Under the pieces are notes generated by a model. That model saw only the letters and a list, made by a program, of their open reading frames with translations. It ran no database searches and had not been told where the DNA came from. Of a stretch of 64,000 bases of DNA, positions 9,721 through 19,700 are shown one piece after another. How positions within the stretch are numbered: position 1 is the stretch's first letter; the number at the start of each line of letters is the position of its first letter. Source of the DNA: Candidatus Latescibacterota bacterium (GTDB taxonomy: Bacteria; JAAXHH01); contig JAAXHH010000034.1 in the NCBI GenBank assembly GCA_012270975.1, positions 1 through 64,000 of the forward strand, written 5' to 3'. Made by a program: the position numbers and the translations under genes.

Positions 9721-10200
9721 CTAAAATCCAAGAGGTAACCGAATGAATGTATGAACTGATACCCAACTCCACTTGTCGCGTGCAACATTGTACTCCACGA
9801 TCGCGCCCAGCCTGTTCCACACCGTGCCGATGCCGGCGTTCGCTATCCAGGCGGTCTCATTGTCTCCCTCGCCCATGACCCTGTAGGCGCTTCCTCCCGT
9901 GGCCTGAACGAAACAGAACATGTCGTCGTCCGAAGTGGTGGAAACCCTCAACCCGGCCATGACCGGAAGGGACGAATAATCCTCGTTGTGCCTGTCAAGC
10001 GACAAGTTGCCGATGAACTGAAACCGGTCGTTCAAATCCCCCGCCAGTTCAACCCGAACGCCGTACCCGATGCCCGAATCAGTGAAATCCGCCAGACAGT
10101 AATAGGACCGGCTGCCGGACACGCCCAGGTTGAGATCCAACTGGGCGTATGCATCGCCACATGCAAGCGTGGCAATCAAGAGCAATACGATTCTTGCCAT
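9721..10200 (-). CDS. Small exported beta-rich protein, possibly an outer-membrane barrel
   Basis: The 159-residue product has a clear Sec signal (MARIVLLLIATLACGDAYA, cleavage after AYA). Alternating hydrophobic strands follow, and the protein ends in RLPLGF with a terminal Phe, as many Bam-inserted barrels do. Two Cys residues (near 35 and 95) might form a disulfide. The length fits an eight-stranded barrel. I do not recognise a family. It lies upstream of the collagen/Big2 lipoprotein on the same strand. Confidence 0.6.
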   Translation of the reverse strand: MARIVLLLIATLACGDAYAQLDLNLGVSGSRSYYCLADFTDSGIGYGVRVELAGDLNDRFQFIGNLSLDRHNEDYSSLPVMAGLRVSTTSDDDMFCFVQATGGSAYRVMGEGDNETAWIANAGIGTVWNRLGAIVEYNVARDKWSWVSVHTFIRLPLGF

Positions 10201-10702
10201 ATCTCCTCACGAAAGTACGGGTTTTGAACCCATATAATATGATTCACTTCGATAATGCAAGGGAAAAATGAATCTTTTTTACTGCATTGCAACACAATTC
10301 TTTACACCCCTGCTGCAACCATAACCCCTACTGACCGTATAATGTTGTCAAAGAACGGGCTTCACAGGCCATACTAATTGCAAGTATAGTGTTAAGTATA
10401 TTGCCGGCCGCGGGCATGTCAATAGCTTTCTTCGCAAATTCTTTTGTCTACCGGGCTTACGTCAGGGCCGTCAGACGAAACGCTTTCGCAACGGACCCGT
10501 TCCCCTTAGATTATGCAAGATATTCAAGGAACGGCCCAAAATCACCAAAACTTAAAGGGCCCGCGAGACCAGGTCAACACAATTCTCAAAGAAACTGAGG
10601 CATATAATTTATATTCTTTATAATAAATGTAAAGATAAATGTGGGTTAACCGGTGCTACGCGGTTTCTGCCTATGCGGCTGCTGCCTGTGGGAGTGCTGT
10701 GC
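10201..10702. other. AT-rich divergent intergenic region upstream of lptD
   Basis: This region lies between divergent genes and is notably AT-rich from 10230 to 10400 and again at 10600-10650. A TATAAT-like hexamer at 10619-10624 could be a -10 element for lptD, but no good -35 is seen. A 69-codon plus-strand frame at 10389-10598 looks non-coding. Confidence 0.4.
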
Positions 10703-13201
10703 ATGCTGTGGATGCCTACGCGGCTGCTGCCGGTCTTTCTGCTGCTGGCCTGCCTATCGCTTCCCGGGTCGTCTTTCGCCCAGTTCCCTTTCCCTTCCGG
10801 CGACAGGGAGAACGGGGCCGGCGCCGAGGCCGTTACGACGGAACTGCCGGTGATCGATTACAACGCGCTCTCCATCGAATACGTGTTCAGCGACAGCACG
10901 CTGGTGATGACCGGAAGTGCCGAACTGCAGTATGGCGACGTGGAGTTGACGGCCGGCCGGTTGAGATACCACACCCATAACGAACTGTTGACCGCGGATT
11001 TCCTGCCTCCTACGCCGGACATCGATCCCGAGACCAATACCTATCCCCGGTTGGAGGACGACATGAACATCGTGGTCGGGGACCGCATGCAGTACGACCT
11101 GAAGACCGGCGAGGGGCAGATCTGGAAGGGCCGCACCCAGTACGAGGAAGGATTCTTCACCGGCGACCTTATGCGGCTCAACGCCGACCGGACCTTCGAA
11201 ATGGAGGAGGCCACCTACACCACCTGCGACAATCCGGACCACCCGCACTACTTCCTCAGGATCAAGTATGCGAAGGTCGCCCCCGAAGACAAGGCGGTCG
11301 TCCAGCACCTGACGGGTTACGTATTCGGCGTACCGGTCGTCTACCTGCCCGTATACGTCTTCTCGGTGAAGCGGGGCCGGCATTCCGGCTATACCGTACC
11401 GAATTACGGCAGCGGCGAGGATCAGGGCCGGTTCCTGCGCAACCTGGGCTACTACTGGGCGCCGAACGATTACTTCGACCTGAAGGTCACCACCGATATC
11501 GAGGCCAACACGGGGATCCTGCTGAGACCGCAATTCCGGTACAAGCAGGACCGCCGGCTTTCGGGCGAAGCAAGGGGGTCCTGGCAAACGGAATACGGCG
11601 GGAAGACGACCGGCTGGGATCTTTACGCCCGGCACCGGCATGAGGTCATTCCGGGCCTGACGGTCAGCGGGCAGGCCAACATCGCCCAGTCGCTGCAGTA
11701 CCTGCATTCGACGACGCGGGGGACGGACCCCGGGTACCTGCGGTCCAACATGCGATCCAACTTCTCGGTGAACAAGAAGTTCGGCCGGAACAGCCTGAGT
11801 CTGCGCACGGCCACCACCACCACGACCGGCAGGCCGACCAGTCCGAACTCCACGCTTAGTTTCCGGTTCGCGACGCGGCCGATTTTCCAGCCGCCCAGCA
11901 GGCAGACCCGGCGGGGCAGCATGCCCGACTTCAGCCGGCCCCGGACGCGGATCGAGGACAACTGGTACCACGCCTTCCTGTTCGGATTCAACAACTCGCT
12001 GCGAGACCGAAGGCGCAACGTGCGGGGCGACAAGGACACGACCCATACCGGCCCGGATACCCGGTACTTCTACACACAGGAGACCATCAGGACCCTTGCC
12101 AACACTTTCAACCTGAGCGCGCCGCAGACGGTCATGGGCTGGCTGAAACTGCGACCGCAGGCCCGGTACACCCGGACGTGGGAGCAGGATACGGGCGATG
12201 ATGAATCCGAGGGAAAGATCGAATCGACGGAAGACCATACGGTGGGCATGTCGGCCACCACGACGCTGTACGGACTCTTCCAGCCGAAGATCGGCCGGCT
12301 GAACGCGATACGCCACGTGGTCACGCCGGATGTTTCCTTCAGCCAGACCGGCGGGCAACGCGTCCGGAAGTTGCTCCGTTTCTCCCTGAACAACATCCTG
12401 CAGGCCAGGACGGAGCACGAGAATCAGGAGAAGAAGTACAACCTGGTGTATGTCAAATCCTCGACCTCCTACAACTTTCAGGCCGACGAAAGGAAGCTGT
12501 CGGACCTCAGAACCACCGTGCGCATCCCGAGCCGCCGGCTGAACCTGGACCTGTCGATGTACCACGATTTCTACGATCCCGAAACCGACGCATTCCGCCG
12601 GCCCTGGCTGCAGCGCATGACGATCAATTCGTCCCTCAACCTCGTGGGCCCCCGCAGGGACGAGTTCGGCGATGAATTCGATGCCAACGAGTACGGCGGA
12701 TCGTTCGGAGACAGTTTTTCCGGTGGAGGATTCTCGGGCGGCGGGTTTTCAGGTGGCGGGTACAGCTCGGGCGGATTCGGGAGCGGCGGCTACGGCGACG
12801 ACCGGTTCGACCAGCGGTTCGACCAGGTGAAGGGTCCCTGGACGGTGCAGCTCTCGCACCGCTACTCCATCCGGCGCTCCAATCCCGACGCCGAAGAGGG
12901 ATTCAGCACCAACACCCACGTAATCAACGCCACGAACCGGTTCGGCCTGTCCGACATCACGAACCTGCTCCGGCTGTCCAACCGCGTGACCGACAAGTGG
13001 CGCGTCCAGCACTCGATCAACTACGACTACCGCCGCAAGGAGTTCGTCTCCCACAGCCTGGACCTGTACCGGCCGCTGCATTGCTGGGAGTTCACCTTAC
13101 GGTGGGTGACGCACGGGTACAACAAGGGGATCTACCTCCGGCTCAACCTCGTGGCCCATCCGGACGTGAAGATCGAGCAGCAGCGGCGGAGCGGTGGGTG
13201 A
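10703..13201 (+). CDS. lptD: LptD-like LPS assembly outer-membrane protein
   Basis: LptD (OstA/Imp) forms the outer-membrane translocon that inserts lipopolysaccharide. After a signal peptide ending in SSFAQ comes an OstA-like beta-jellyroll (from VIDYNALSIEYVFSDS to about residue 190 with TYTTCDNPDHPHY), then the barrel with LPVYVFSVKRGRHSG and a C-terminal LHCWEFTLRW segment typical of LptD in FCB-group bacteria. At about 830 residues it matches the family. A low-complexity Gly/Ser/Phe insertion (three GGGFS-type units, nucleotides about 12715-12800) lies in a presumed loop near the end. I start at the ATG 10703, which has GGGAG eight bases upstream; an in-frame ATG at 10673 lacks one. It is monocistronic. 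The substrate is inferred from the family. Confidence 0.85.
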   Translation: MLWMPTRLLPVFLLLACLSLPGSSFAQFPFPSGDRENGAGAEAVTTELPVIDYNALSIEYVFSDSTLVMTGSAELQYGDVELTAGRLRYHTHNELLTADFLPPTPDIDPETNTYPRLEDDMNIVVGDRMQYDLKTGEGQIWKGRTQYEEGFFTGDLMRLNADRTFEMEEATYTTCDNPDHPHYFLRIKYAKVAPEDKAVVQHLTGYVFGVPVVYLPVYVFSVKRGRHSGYTVPNYGSGEDQGRFLRNLGYYWAPNDYFDLKVTTDIEANTGILLRPQFRYKQDRRLSGEARGSWQTEYGGKTTGWDLYARHRHEVIPGLTVSGQANIAQSLQYLHSTTRGTDPGYLRSNMRSNFSVNKKFGRNSLSLRTATTTTTGRPTSPNSTLSFRFATRPIFQPPSRQTRRGSMPDFSRPRTRIEDNWYHAFLFGFNNSLRDRRRNVRGDKDTTHTGPDTRYFYTQETIRTLANTFNLSAPQTVMGWLKLRPQARYTRTWEQDTGDDESEGKIESTEDHTVGMSATTTLYGLFQPKIGRLNAIRHVVTPDVSFSQTGGQRVRKLLRFSLNNILQARTEHENQEKKYNLVYVKSSTSYNFQADERKLSDLRTTVRIPSRRLNLDLSMYHDFYDPETDAFRRPWLQRMTINSSLNLVGPRRDEFGDEFDANEYGGSFGDSFSGGGFSGGGFSGGGYSSGGFGSGGYGDDRFDQRFDQVKGPWTVQLSHRYSIRRSNPDAEEGFSTNTHVINATNRFGLSDITNLLRLSNRVTDKWRVQHSINYDYRRKEFVSHSLDLYRPLHCWEFTLRWVTHGYNKGIYLRLNLVAHPDVKIEQQRRSGG

Positions 13202-13315
13202 GGGCAGTGGCGTGCGGAAACCTCAAAATAAAAAGAAAAACATCGAGAAGAGACACCTGGCTTCCGACTAAAAGAGAAGAAGCGCGGTAAGGATTCTCAT
13301 TCAGTCGATCATATC

Positions 13316-13519
13316 ATGCCGGTCATGCTATCCAAAACCTACGCCGCACTCGTCGCCGCTGGCGCACCGGAAGCAGCCGCCATCGAAGCCGCCGAAGAAA
13401 TCGCGGACTTCAAGCGGAGACTGTCCGCCATGCAGAGCGACATTAAACTGATTAAATGGATACTTGGCGTCGTGCTGGCTTGCGTCGTCGTTCCGCTGGT
13501 CAAGTCGTTACTCGAGTAA
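13316..13519 (+). CDS. Small DUF1640-like protein with C-terminal membrane helix
   Basis: The 67-residue protein has an amphipathic Ala/Glu-rich helix (TYAALVAAGAPEAAAIEAAEE), a short coiled coil (IADFKRRLSAMQSDIKLIKW) and one C-terminal membrane segment (WILGVVLACVVVPLV). This arrangement is common in small bacterial proteins of the DUF1640/CCDC90-like type, which are of unknown function. It is 12 bp upstream of a second tail-anchored small protein in the same orientation, and the two probably form an operon. A second ATG three codons in could also be used. Confidence 0.6.
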   Translation: MPVMLSKTYAALVAAGAPEAAAIEAAEEIADFKRRLSAMQSDIKLIKWILGVVLACVVVPLVKSLLE

Positions 13520-13531
13520 AGAGGTGTTCTG

Positions 13532-13819
13532 ATGACTTTACCCAAACGCGAGTTAACAAGCGAACCCGCTGGAGAAGGCAGCGGTTCGAGCAGTGGAAGC
13601 GGTAATGGGAATCGACTTAGGGATTTCAGGCTCGACCGGCTGGAATTGTCCACGAACAACACAGCAGAGAAAGTAGATGATCTCAGAGATTCTGTGGTGA
13701 AGATGGAAGAGACGTTAAAACACGTACCTACCAAAGCCTACATTCTCACGGTCATACTTACCCTGGGAATTCCTACCCTGATAGGCGTCGTGGCCATTGT
13801 TGTAAGATTGTTCGGGTAA
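13532..13819 (+). CDS. Small tail-anchored coiled-coil protein
   Basis: The 95-residue product has a Gly/Ser-rich flexible N terminus (about 1-27), a coiled coil (RLDRLELSTNNTAEKVDDLR to KMEETLKHV) and a C-terminal membrane helix (YILTVILTLGIPTLIGVVAIVV). It resembles XhlA-like small membrane proteins in layout, but membership is unproven. The ATG follows AGAGGTG at eight bases. It is probably translated with the gene 12 bp upstream, and both may form one membrane complex. Here the membrane helix is at the C terminus, whereas several relatives have it at the N terminus. Confidence 0.65.
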   Translation: MTLPKRELTSEPAGEGSGSSSGSGNGNRLRDFRLDRLELSTNNTAEKVDDLRDSVVKMEETLKHVPTKAYILTVILTLGIPTLIGVVAIVVRLFG

Positions 13820-13876
13820 TATATCTCCCCGACTACGCGAACAACCCTTCCATGAACGCGTCCCACGGCCGCCTGC

Positions 13877-14998
13877 CTAACGCGCCAGCAGGAACGCGCC
13901 GGCCATGGCGCCCGCGGCGCAGATGCTGACCAGGCCGTAGCGGGCGTCGCGCCGTTTCATCTCGTACGACAGGGTCGTCAGTATGCGCGTGCCCGTGGCC
14001 GCCCAGGGATGGCCCACGGCGATGGAACTGCCGTTCACGTTCACGCGGCTCCAGTCCACCGGGCCCGTCGGCGCGCCCTTCCAGCCCCGTTCCCACGCGG
14101 CCACGCTGGCCAGGGCCTGTGCCGCGAAGGCCTCGTGGATCTCGATGAGGTCCATGTCGGCCATAGACACGTTGCAGCTTTCGAGAACCCGGGGTACTGA
14201 TATGGCCGGCGCCATGAGCAGCCCCTCGGAAGGATCGTGGGCGGCGTAGGCCATGCCCTCGATGTACGCCAGCGGCTGCAGTCCGCACTCGGCGGCTTTC
14301 TCCTCGCTCATCAGCAGCACCGCCGCGGCGCCGTCGGTCACGGGCGACGAGTTGCCCGCCGTGAGCGTCCCGTTCTCCGGGTCGAAGACGGGCTTCAGCG
14401 CGGCCAGGGCCTCGAGCGAGGTATCGGCCCGCGGCCCGGAATCGGCTTCCTCCCCCAGCAGCGGATGGATTTCCCCGGCGAGCTTCTCGCGCGCGGCCAC
14501 GGCGTTGCGGTGGCTGGCCAGGGCCACCTCGTCCTGCCGCTCGCGCGGGATATCCCACTCCTTGCAGGTCAGCTCCATGTGCTCGCCCATGGTCAGGCCC
14601 GTGGACGGCTCGCGGAAGAGGTCCATGGAGGCGCGGGTCAGCGAATCGACCCCGCCGGCCAGGCCCACGTCGATGCGGCCGCCGGCGATGGCGTCGGCGA
14701 CGACGGTGACCGCCCGCAGCCCGGTGATGCAGTAGGAGGCCACGGTATGGGCCTCGGCCCGGATCGGCAGCCCCGCCTCGAAGACGAGCTCCCGGCCCAG
14801 GTTGGGCTTCAGGGGGTCGGGCGTCATCGTCCCGAAGACGACGGATTCGATCAGCACCGGGTCGATCCCGCTCCGGTCCAGCATGCCGCGGGTGGCGTGG
14901 ACGGCCATGGCCAGGGAATCGAGCTCGGCGAAGGCCTTGCCCGACTTGATGAAGGGCGTCCGGCCGCCGGCGACTATGGCGACGCGCCTGGGGGTCAT
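13877..14998 (-). CDS. Thiolase family protein (acetyl-CoA acyltransferase)
   Basis: A 373-residue type II thiolase, which cleaves 3-ketoacyl-CoA with CoA or runs the reverse Claisen condensation. The catalytic elements are visible: nucleophile Cys90 in ASYCITGLRA, His288 in IHEAFAAQ, His330 in VGHPWAATG and Cys360 in the C-terminal motif. That last motif reads CAAGAMAGA where most thiolases have C-x-G-G-x-G/x, so one glycine of the oxyanion loop is Ala. The FREPSTGLTMGEHME segment is closest to FadI-type enzymes. No partner beta-oxidation genes are adjacent, so the substrate chain length cannot be assigned. The gene follows the RelE-like module on the same strand with a 37-bp gap. Confidence 0.9.
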   Translation of the reverse strand: MTPRRVAIVAGGRTPFIKSGKAFAELDSLAMAVHATRGMLDRSGIDPVLIESVVFGTMTPDPLKPNLGRELVFEAGLPIRAEAHTVASYCITGLRAVTVVADAIAGGRIDVGLAGGVDSLTRASMDLFREPSTGLTMGEHMELTCKEWDIPRERQDEVALASHRNAVAAREKLAGEIHPLLGEEADSGPRADTSLEALAALKPVFDPENGTLTAGNSSPVTDGAAAVLLMSEEKAAECGLQPLAYIEGMAYAAHDPSEGLLMAPAISVPRVLESCNVSMADMDLIEIHEAFAAQALASVAAWERGWKGAPTGPVDWSRVNVNGSSIAVGHPWAATGTRILTTLSYEMKRRDARYGLVSICAAGAMAGAFLLAR

Positions 14999-15035
14999 GT
15001 GGGGTGCCTTTGGGGTTCGGATCTGGGTGTGTTGT

Positions 15036-15365
15036 TTAAGAGAGGTCCCGGTAGCCTTTGTTCCTATGGCGAACAGAAATCAACTTGCCTACAGGCAATG
15101 AAGAACCATCCGTAGGTGACAAAAACTGATATATCAGGCGATATGTGAGGGTTAGTCTGAGACAGAAATACCCCGCGTTCTTCGGATGTAGTCTTTTGAA
15201 GTCGTAACTCTGTTTCAGAGGTTTTCCATTTGTGATGTCTTCGATGGCGGTGACCAGCTTTGCCTGGACGCGCGGCGGGAGGTTTGCTGCTTGTTTCTTA
15301 AAGATATTCGAGGGAGGAAGAAACTTAGATGGTCTGAGTACAGGCTCTCTATTCACTTCGCACAT
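15036..15365 (-). CDS. RelE/ParE-superfamily toxin-like protein
   Basis: The 109-residue product fits the RelE/ParE/HigB fold: two N-terminal helices (NIFKKQAANLPPRVQAKLVTAIED) and a beta sheet with the RLTLTYRLIYQF strand and a basic C terminus (ISVRHRNKGYRDL). Toxins of this family cleave ribosome-bound mRNA or poison gyrase. The start overlaps the upstream gene by 17 bp, so translation is probably coupled, as in many toxin-antitoxin operons. Unusually, the upstream partner is 174 residues long and does not resemble a known antitoxin. Confidence 0.6.
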   Translation of the reverse strand: MCEVNREPVLRPSKFLPPSNIFKKQAANLPPRVQAKLVTAIEDITNGKPLKQSYDFKRLHPKNAGYFCLRLTLTYRLIYQFLSPTDGSSLPVGKLISVRHRNKGYRDLS

Positions 15366-15870
15366 GATCTAGCCCTAGCTCTGATATAACTTCAGCGGCA
15401 TTCATAGGTTTCTTGTTTTCAACCGCATCAGCAGCGATAGTGCCATCATGCATGTCGATTTTCCAGATGAGATCGTTAGCTTTCTCTGCGTAATCATGAA
15501 ATTGCTTAATCAAGGCATTCGTCCAGCGTACGCCATAATCGGCCCTTATCTCATCGTCATCATAATAGTTATAAAGCAGCAGAAAACTGCTTTCAATGTT
15601 CTGCAACGAGTCTCTGATCGTGTCGTCTTCATCAATCAATGCACCGTCGGCCGTTCTTTCTAACTTCGCGATGATGACGTTGTAAAACTCGTCCACTACA
15701 GCCAGCATCGTCTCTGTCCTGGTACCGATCTGGTCTTTCACCCTGCGCTTCTGCAATTCCCTAATCACCCTTTCGGACGGCGAAACAGGCAGTGTTTCCA
15801 TCCACCTTCGAACTTCAAGCCTGTCCTCAACGAGTTGACTTGCGAACGGCAGTGTAATCGGATTAAGCAT
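15349..15870 (-). CDS. Hypothetical protein paired with RelE-like toxin
   Basis: I do not recognise this 173-residue protein. It is mainly alpha-helical, with conserved-looking blocks RVIRELQKRRVKDQIGTRTE and LLYNYYDDDEIRADYGVRW, and it has no obvious DNA-binding motif or membrane segment. The ATG at 15868-15870 is preceded by GGGAG at eight bases; a GTG three codons upstream overlaps that site and is unlikely. Its 3' end overlaps the RelE-like gene by 17 bp, which suggests an antitoxin or immunity-like partner, but this is inference from position. A decayed partial copy of the same gene lies at 16646-16742. Confidence 0.55.
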   Translation of the reverse strand: MLNPITLPFASQLVEDRLEVRRWMETLPVSPSERVIRELQKRRVKDQIGTRTETMLAVVDEFYNVIIAKLERTADGALIDEDDTIRDSLQNIESSFLLLYNYYDDDEIRADYGVRWTNALIKQFHDYAEKANDLIWKIDMHDGTIAADAVENKKPMNAAEVISELGLDHVRSE

Positions 15871-16228
15871 TTGTAACACTCCCTTCGATCCTACGGGATC
15901 TAACAGTCAACCTTCTTCCTGAATATAACGTGTGCGGATGCAGGCAACAATATCCTTTGTTAACTGTATTCCATCGAACCCATCAAGTGTTCCGAAACGT
16001 TATTTTCATTAGTCGGGGTCATAATGATTTTATCGATCGAAATGATGCTTCTATGTGGGTAACCCGTGCGGAACCTCGACCAAAGTAAAAAAGTGCGAGA
16101 ATTCGGATTGGACTTCGACTAATACGTTCAGGCAGGTCAAATGGGATGTGATGAACTGGATGCGGTCCAATGTCTTGAACCGTAATGAATCTTGAGCGCG
16201 ATCGGGGAGCGCGGAACGGAGAACGGAT
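15871..16228. other. AT-rich region carrying a duplicated promoter segment
   Basis: The first 180 bases are AT-rich with no gene. From about 16080 to 16228 the sequence is closely similar to 21930-22080, the region upstream of the paralogous coiled-coil gene. It therefore probably carries the promoter of the 16229 gene. Confidence 0.6.
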
Positions 16229-16636
16229 ATGTATCGGAAACTTATCGTATCGATCCAGGCGCTAGGTGCCGTCGGTATACTAGCAATCGCAGCGCACAAC
16301 TGGACAGAGTATTCAACCACTGAGCTACGCATCGAAATGCAGGAGGAATTCAGGTCGTTCAGGACTGAAATGCGGTCGTTCAGGACTGAAATGCAGGAGG
16401 AATTCAAGTCGGTCAGGGCTGAAATGCGGTCGTTCAGGACTGAAATGCAGGAGGAATTCAAGTCGGTCAGGACTGAAATGCAGGAGGAATTCAAGGCAGT
16501 CAGGGAGGAGATGCGCTCGTTCAGGAGCGAAATGCAGGAAGAGCACGCTGATATCAGGGCGGATATACACGACATGAACACAAGACTTGGCCGCGTTGAA
16601 GGGGAAGTCAGGGCATTGACGCAGGGGAGTGAGTGA
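16229..16636 (+). CDS. Membrane-anchored coiled-coil protein with mixed 7/11-residue repeats
   Basis: The 135-residue protein has an N-terminal membrane helix (LIVSIQALGAVGILAIAA, about 4-21). It then has alternating 11-residue (MQEEFKSVRTE) and 7-residue (MRSFRTE) units up to about residue 110, and ends with MNTRLGRVEGEVRALTQ. Hendecads favour a straight or right-handed supercoil, heptads a left-handed one, so the mixture gives a nearly straight rod. Its first 38 codons and ~150 bp of upstream DNA are almost the same as those of the 22081 gene, whereas the repeat arrays differ in length and order. The start is ATG 16229 with a GGAGAACGGAT leader. Function is unknown. Confidence 0.7.
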   Translation: MYRKLIVSIQALGAVGILAIAAHNWTEYSTTELRIEMQEEFRSFRTEMRSFRTEMQEEFKSVRAEMRSFRTEMQEEFKSVRTEMQEEFKAVREEMRSFRSEMQEEHADIRADIHDMNTRLGRVEGEVRALTQGSE

Positions 16637-16645
16637 GTGTTTTAT

Positions 16646-16742
16646 TGTAAAACTCGTCCACTACAGCAAGCATCGTCTCTGTCCTGGGACCGATCTGGTC
16701 ACCCTGCTCTTCTGTATTCTCCTTGAATAAAACGTGTGTGGA
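16646..16742 (-). pseudogene. Relic of the 15349-15870 gene and its leader
   Basis: Positions 16646-16715 match 15681-15752 (codons around 40-63 of the RelE-associated gene) at roughly 85-90 percent by eye. Then 16722-16742 matches the leader of that gene at 15917-15937. The intervening codons are missing and no start or reading frame survives. It is a deletion derivative of a second copy. Confidence 0.75.
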
Positions 16743-16772
16743 AAGGCAAATGCTCAATAGTAAATATCGCCG

Positions 16773-19700
16773 CTACCAATCCGACGCCGCTGGAATGCCC
16801 GGGCTGACCACCACGTCCAGACCGGACTCGGGCAACACGCGGCGCGCAGATCGAACGGTCATTTCCGATCCTGTCCATTCATCCCGCATGAAACCCCGGA
16901 CCTTGCCCGTGAACTGATCCCGCAGGAGCGCAACGGCCGGGCCGCTGTCTCTGGTCATCTCCACTGACCCCTCAGGACCCGAGAGCGTTATCCGCGAAAG
17001 CCTGGCCGGCCAGTCCGAACGAACCGGAATCGCATATGCAAAGCTGCCGCCGCCCTCGCCGTGCACGATTTCACCCATGGCAAATTTCAGCGTAAAAAGC
17101 GTACGGCCATCCTCATCATATCCGGCCAGTTCGTAGGGGCCATCCCCGCCGGGAAAGTAAGGCGGGGCGTGAACCACGAAGGACGGTTCGATGACGAGTT
17201 CGTCTCGCTCGTTTCTGCCTCCCCACAACAACAAGACCCTGGATGGCGATGAAGACGACGGAACCAGTCGGGTAGGCTCTCCGCGAATACGATATACCAG
17301 CGCTCTTCTGAAGTGATAGTCACTGATCCAGAAGTCGTCCAGGCAGAAGCTCATGACGTCGGGCTTGTCCGGAGATACCAGTTTGTTTTCGAAAATATCA
17401 TACCCCCAGGTACCGACCGATCCATCGCTGTAGGGATAGTGTGGATCGCCTATGGTTCCGCATGGAGCATGAAAAAGGCCCATGAGGTGCCCGATCTCAT
17501 GGGCGATAACCCCTTCGTGCAGGTACGCGACAAATCCCCTTGTACCTGGTTTTACCGCTCCACCGTAACTTCGCAGGACGCCCATGTAGTAATCGTACGA
17601 TCCATCGATGATCCGAATCGATTCGACTTCTCGTATGAGTATATCGCTGTTGGAAAAAACGGGCTCCACGCTCGTGAATACCGGTTCGCGCACGGTCAGA
17701 TTGAAATCCGTATCACGGACCGGAAGCAGATAGCGCGTGGCGCGGAACAGTTCGTCGTCCCGTGTCAAACCCTCCGTTTCCGCCACGACGCCATGGTCCG
17801 GGTTTTCCGACCAGATCAGGGGCACCACGGTCAGATCCAGTCCCGGGACTTCTCTCACATTGACAGGCATCCTGCCCATTTCCGGAATCCTGGACCGGAC
17901 GCCAGGCGAAGCATCCAGCGTCCCTTCCGGATCGATCTCGACCACGAGCTCCAGACCCGGCACGATTACCGACCCGGGAATGACCTCGTTGGATGACGAG
18001 GAAAGCGAACCTTCGTCGATGGCGGATGGAATATCGCTTTGCCCGCCGGCGATATCCACCCGGTGAATTTCGGCACCATCCCGGTAGAAGCTCGCCGTTA
18101 CCGGCGGCATGACGGCATCGACCTGCTCATCGGCAACGACAAACACGCGCAGCAGCGCGTCCTCGCCGGCAACGAGCGGCACGCGGAAATCATCAAAAGT
18201 CTGGGTCGCCTGCGTAAGATATACTCTCGAACCCGTCGGCCGGCGGCATCGATCGACCCGCACCACCTCCAGGGTTCCCAGCCATGCTTCGTAAATCGGG
18301 TTATCGGGCGCGCAGATTTGCGTGCCTTCCAGGAACAGGGTCCTCATGCCGGAATTGTTCGTCAATTCAATCGGAACCGGACCGGACATGTTTTCATTGT
18401 AACTCAGCTTTACTTCATAGAGTTGCTCCATCTCGCCCAGTTCGGGCGGGATCTCGCCCGACAACTGATTGTAATCGAGATGCATCAACCAGAGCGCATT
18501 CAGTTTGCCGATTTCAGGCGGGATCTGGCCGGTTAACTGGTTGTTGTTCAGTAACAGTCTGATCAGATTGCCAAGTCGCCCTAATTCAGGCGGGATTGCC
18601 CCGGTCAACTGATTATTGAAGAGCCACAGATTCTCAAGCGCGCCCAGATCTCCGAGTTCCGGCGGGATTGCTCCGGTCAACTGGTTTGTGTACAGGAGCA
18701 GATCTTTCAGGTTGGCCAGTTGGGCGATTTCCCGTGGGATTTCTCCCGATAAATGGTTTTTGCTGAGCCATAGGTATTCAAGCTTGTCCAGGTTGCCGAA
18801 TTCCGGAGGGATAGTGCCGGATAACTGGTTATTGCCCAGAAGTAAATCGACAAGATTGCCGAGCTGGCCGATTTCAGGTGGAATCTTGCCAGACAGTTTG
18901 TTGAGCGTCAGTGAAATAGTCTTAAGTCTCCCAAGCCGACCTATTTCGGGCGGGATTTCACCAGTAAGCTGATTGAAACCAAGCTGCAGATGCCGCAGAG
19001 ATTTCAGTTGTCCGATTTCGGGCGGAATTGCGCCTGTCAACTGATTGTCATGTAGTTCCAGTACAACCAGGTTCTGTAGCTGACCGATTTCCGGCGGGAT
19101 CTCACCCGATAGCTCATTATTCTCGGCTTTAAGGCTCTGCAGGTTTTTCAGTTGACCTATTTCGGACGGGATCTCACCGGTCATCCGGTTGAATCTCAGA
19201 TCAAGAATGGCAAGGTTTTTCAGATTTCCGATTTCGGACGGGATCTCACCCGTCAACTGGTTACCCCAAAGGCGAATCTCGGTCAGATTGCCCAGATTCC
19301 CGATTTCCGGAGGTATCGTACCAGTCAATTCACTGTTCTCCAGGGCCAGTATCTCAAGTTTGGTCAGCCGATCGAGTCCCTCGGGAAACGTTCCTTTCAG
19401 TCCTGCCGAGTTGAGGTTCAGGATGGTCACCCTACCCGTTCTGTCCGTCGTAACCCCGATCCAGTTTTCAACGGGCAGGTCAGTCAGCCAGTTCTTACTG
19501 TAATTCCAGTTTGGTCCATCGGTTGCGTGGTACAATTCAATCAGTACGTCCCTGTCTATCTCGATGAACCGGTCACAATTCGCAACACCACTTCCTTCCG
19601 GAAGCTGCATGAGCCAGGCCTGAAACGCGTCATCCGCAGGCGCACACACCTCGGTTCCCGCCACCCGGACACGCTCAAGCGGCAGGTCGGCGAGTTCGAG

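Noticed and set aside
10389..10598. 69-codon plus-strand frame upstream of lptD
   Set aside because: It lies in AT-rich intergenic DNA, has no ribosome binding site, and its composition is not protein-like.
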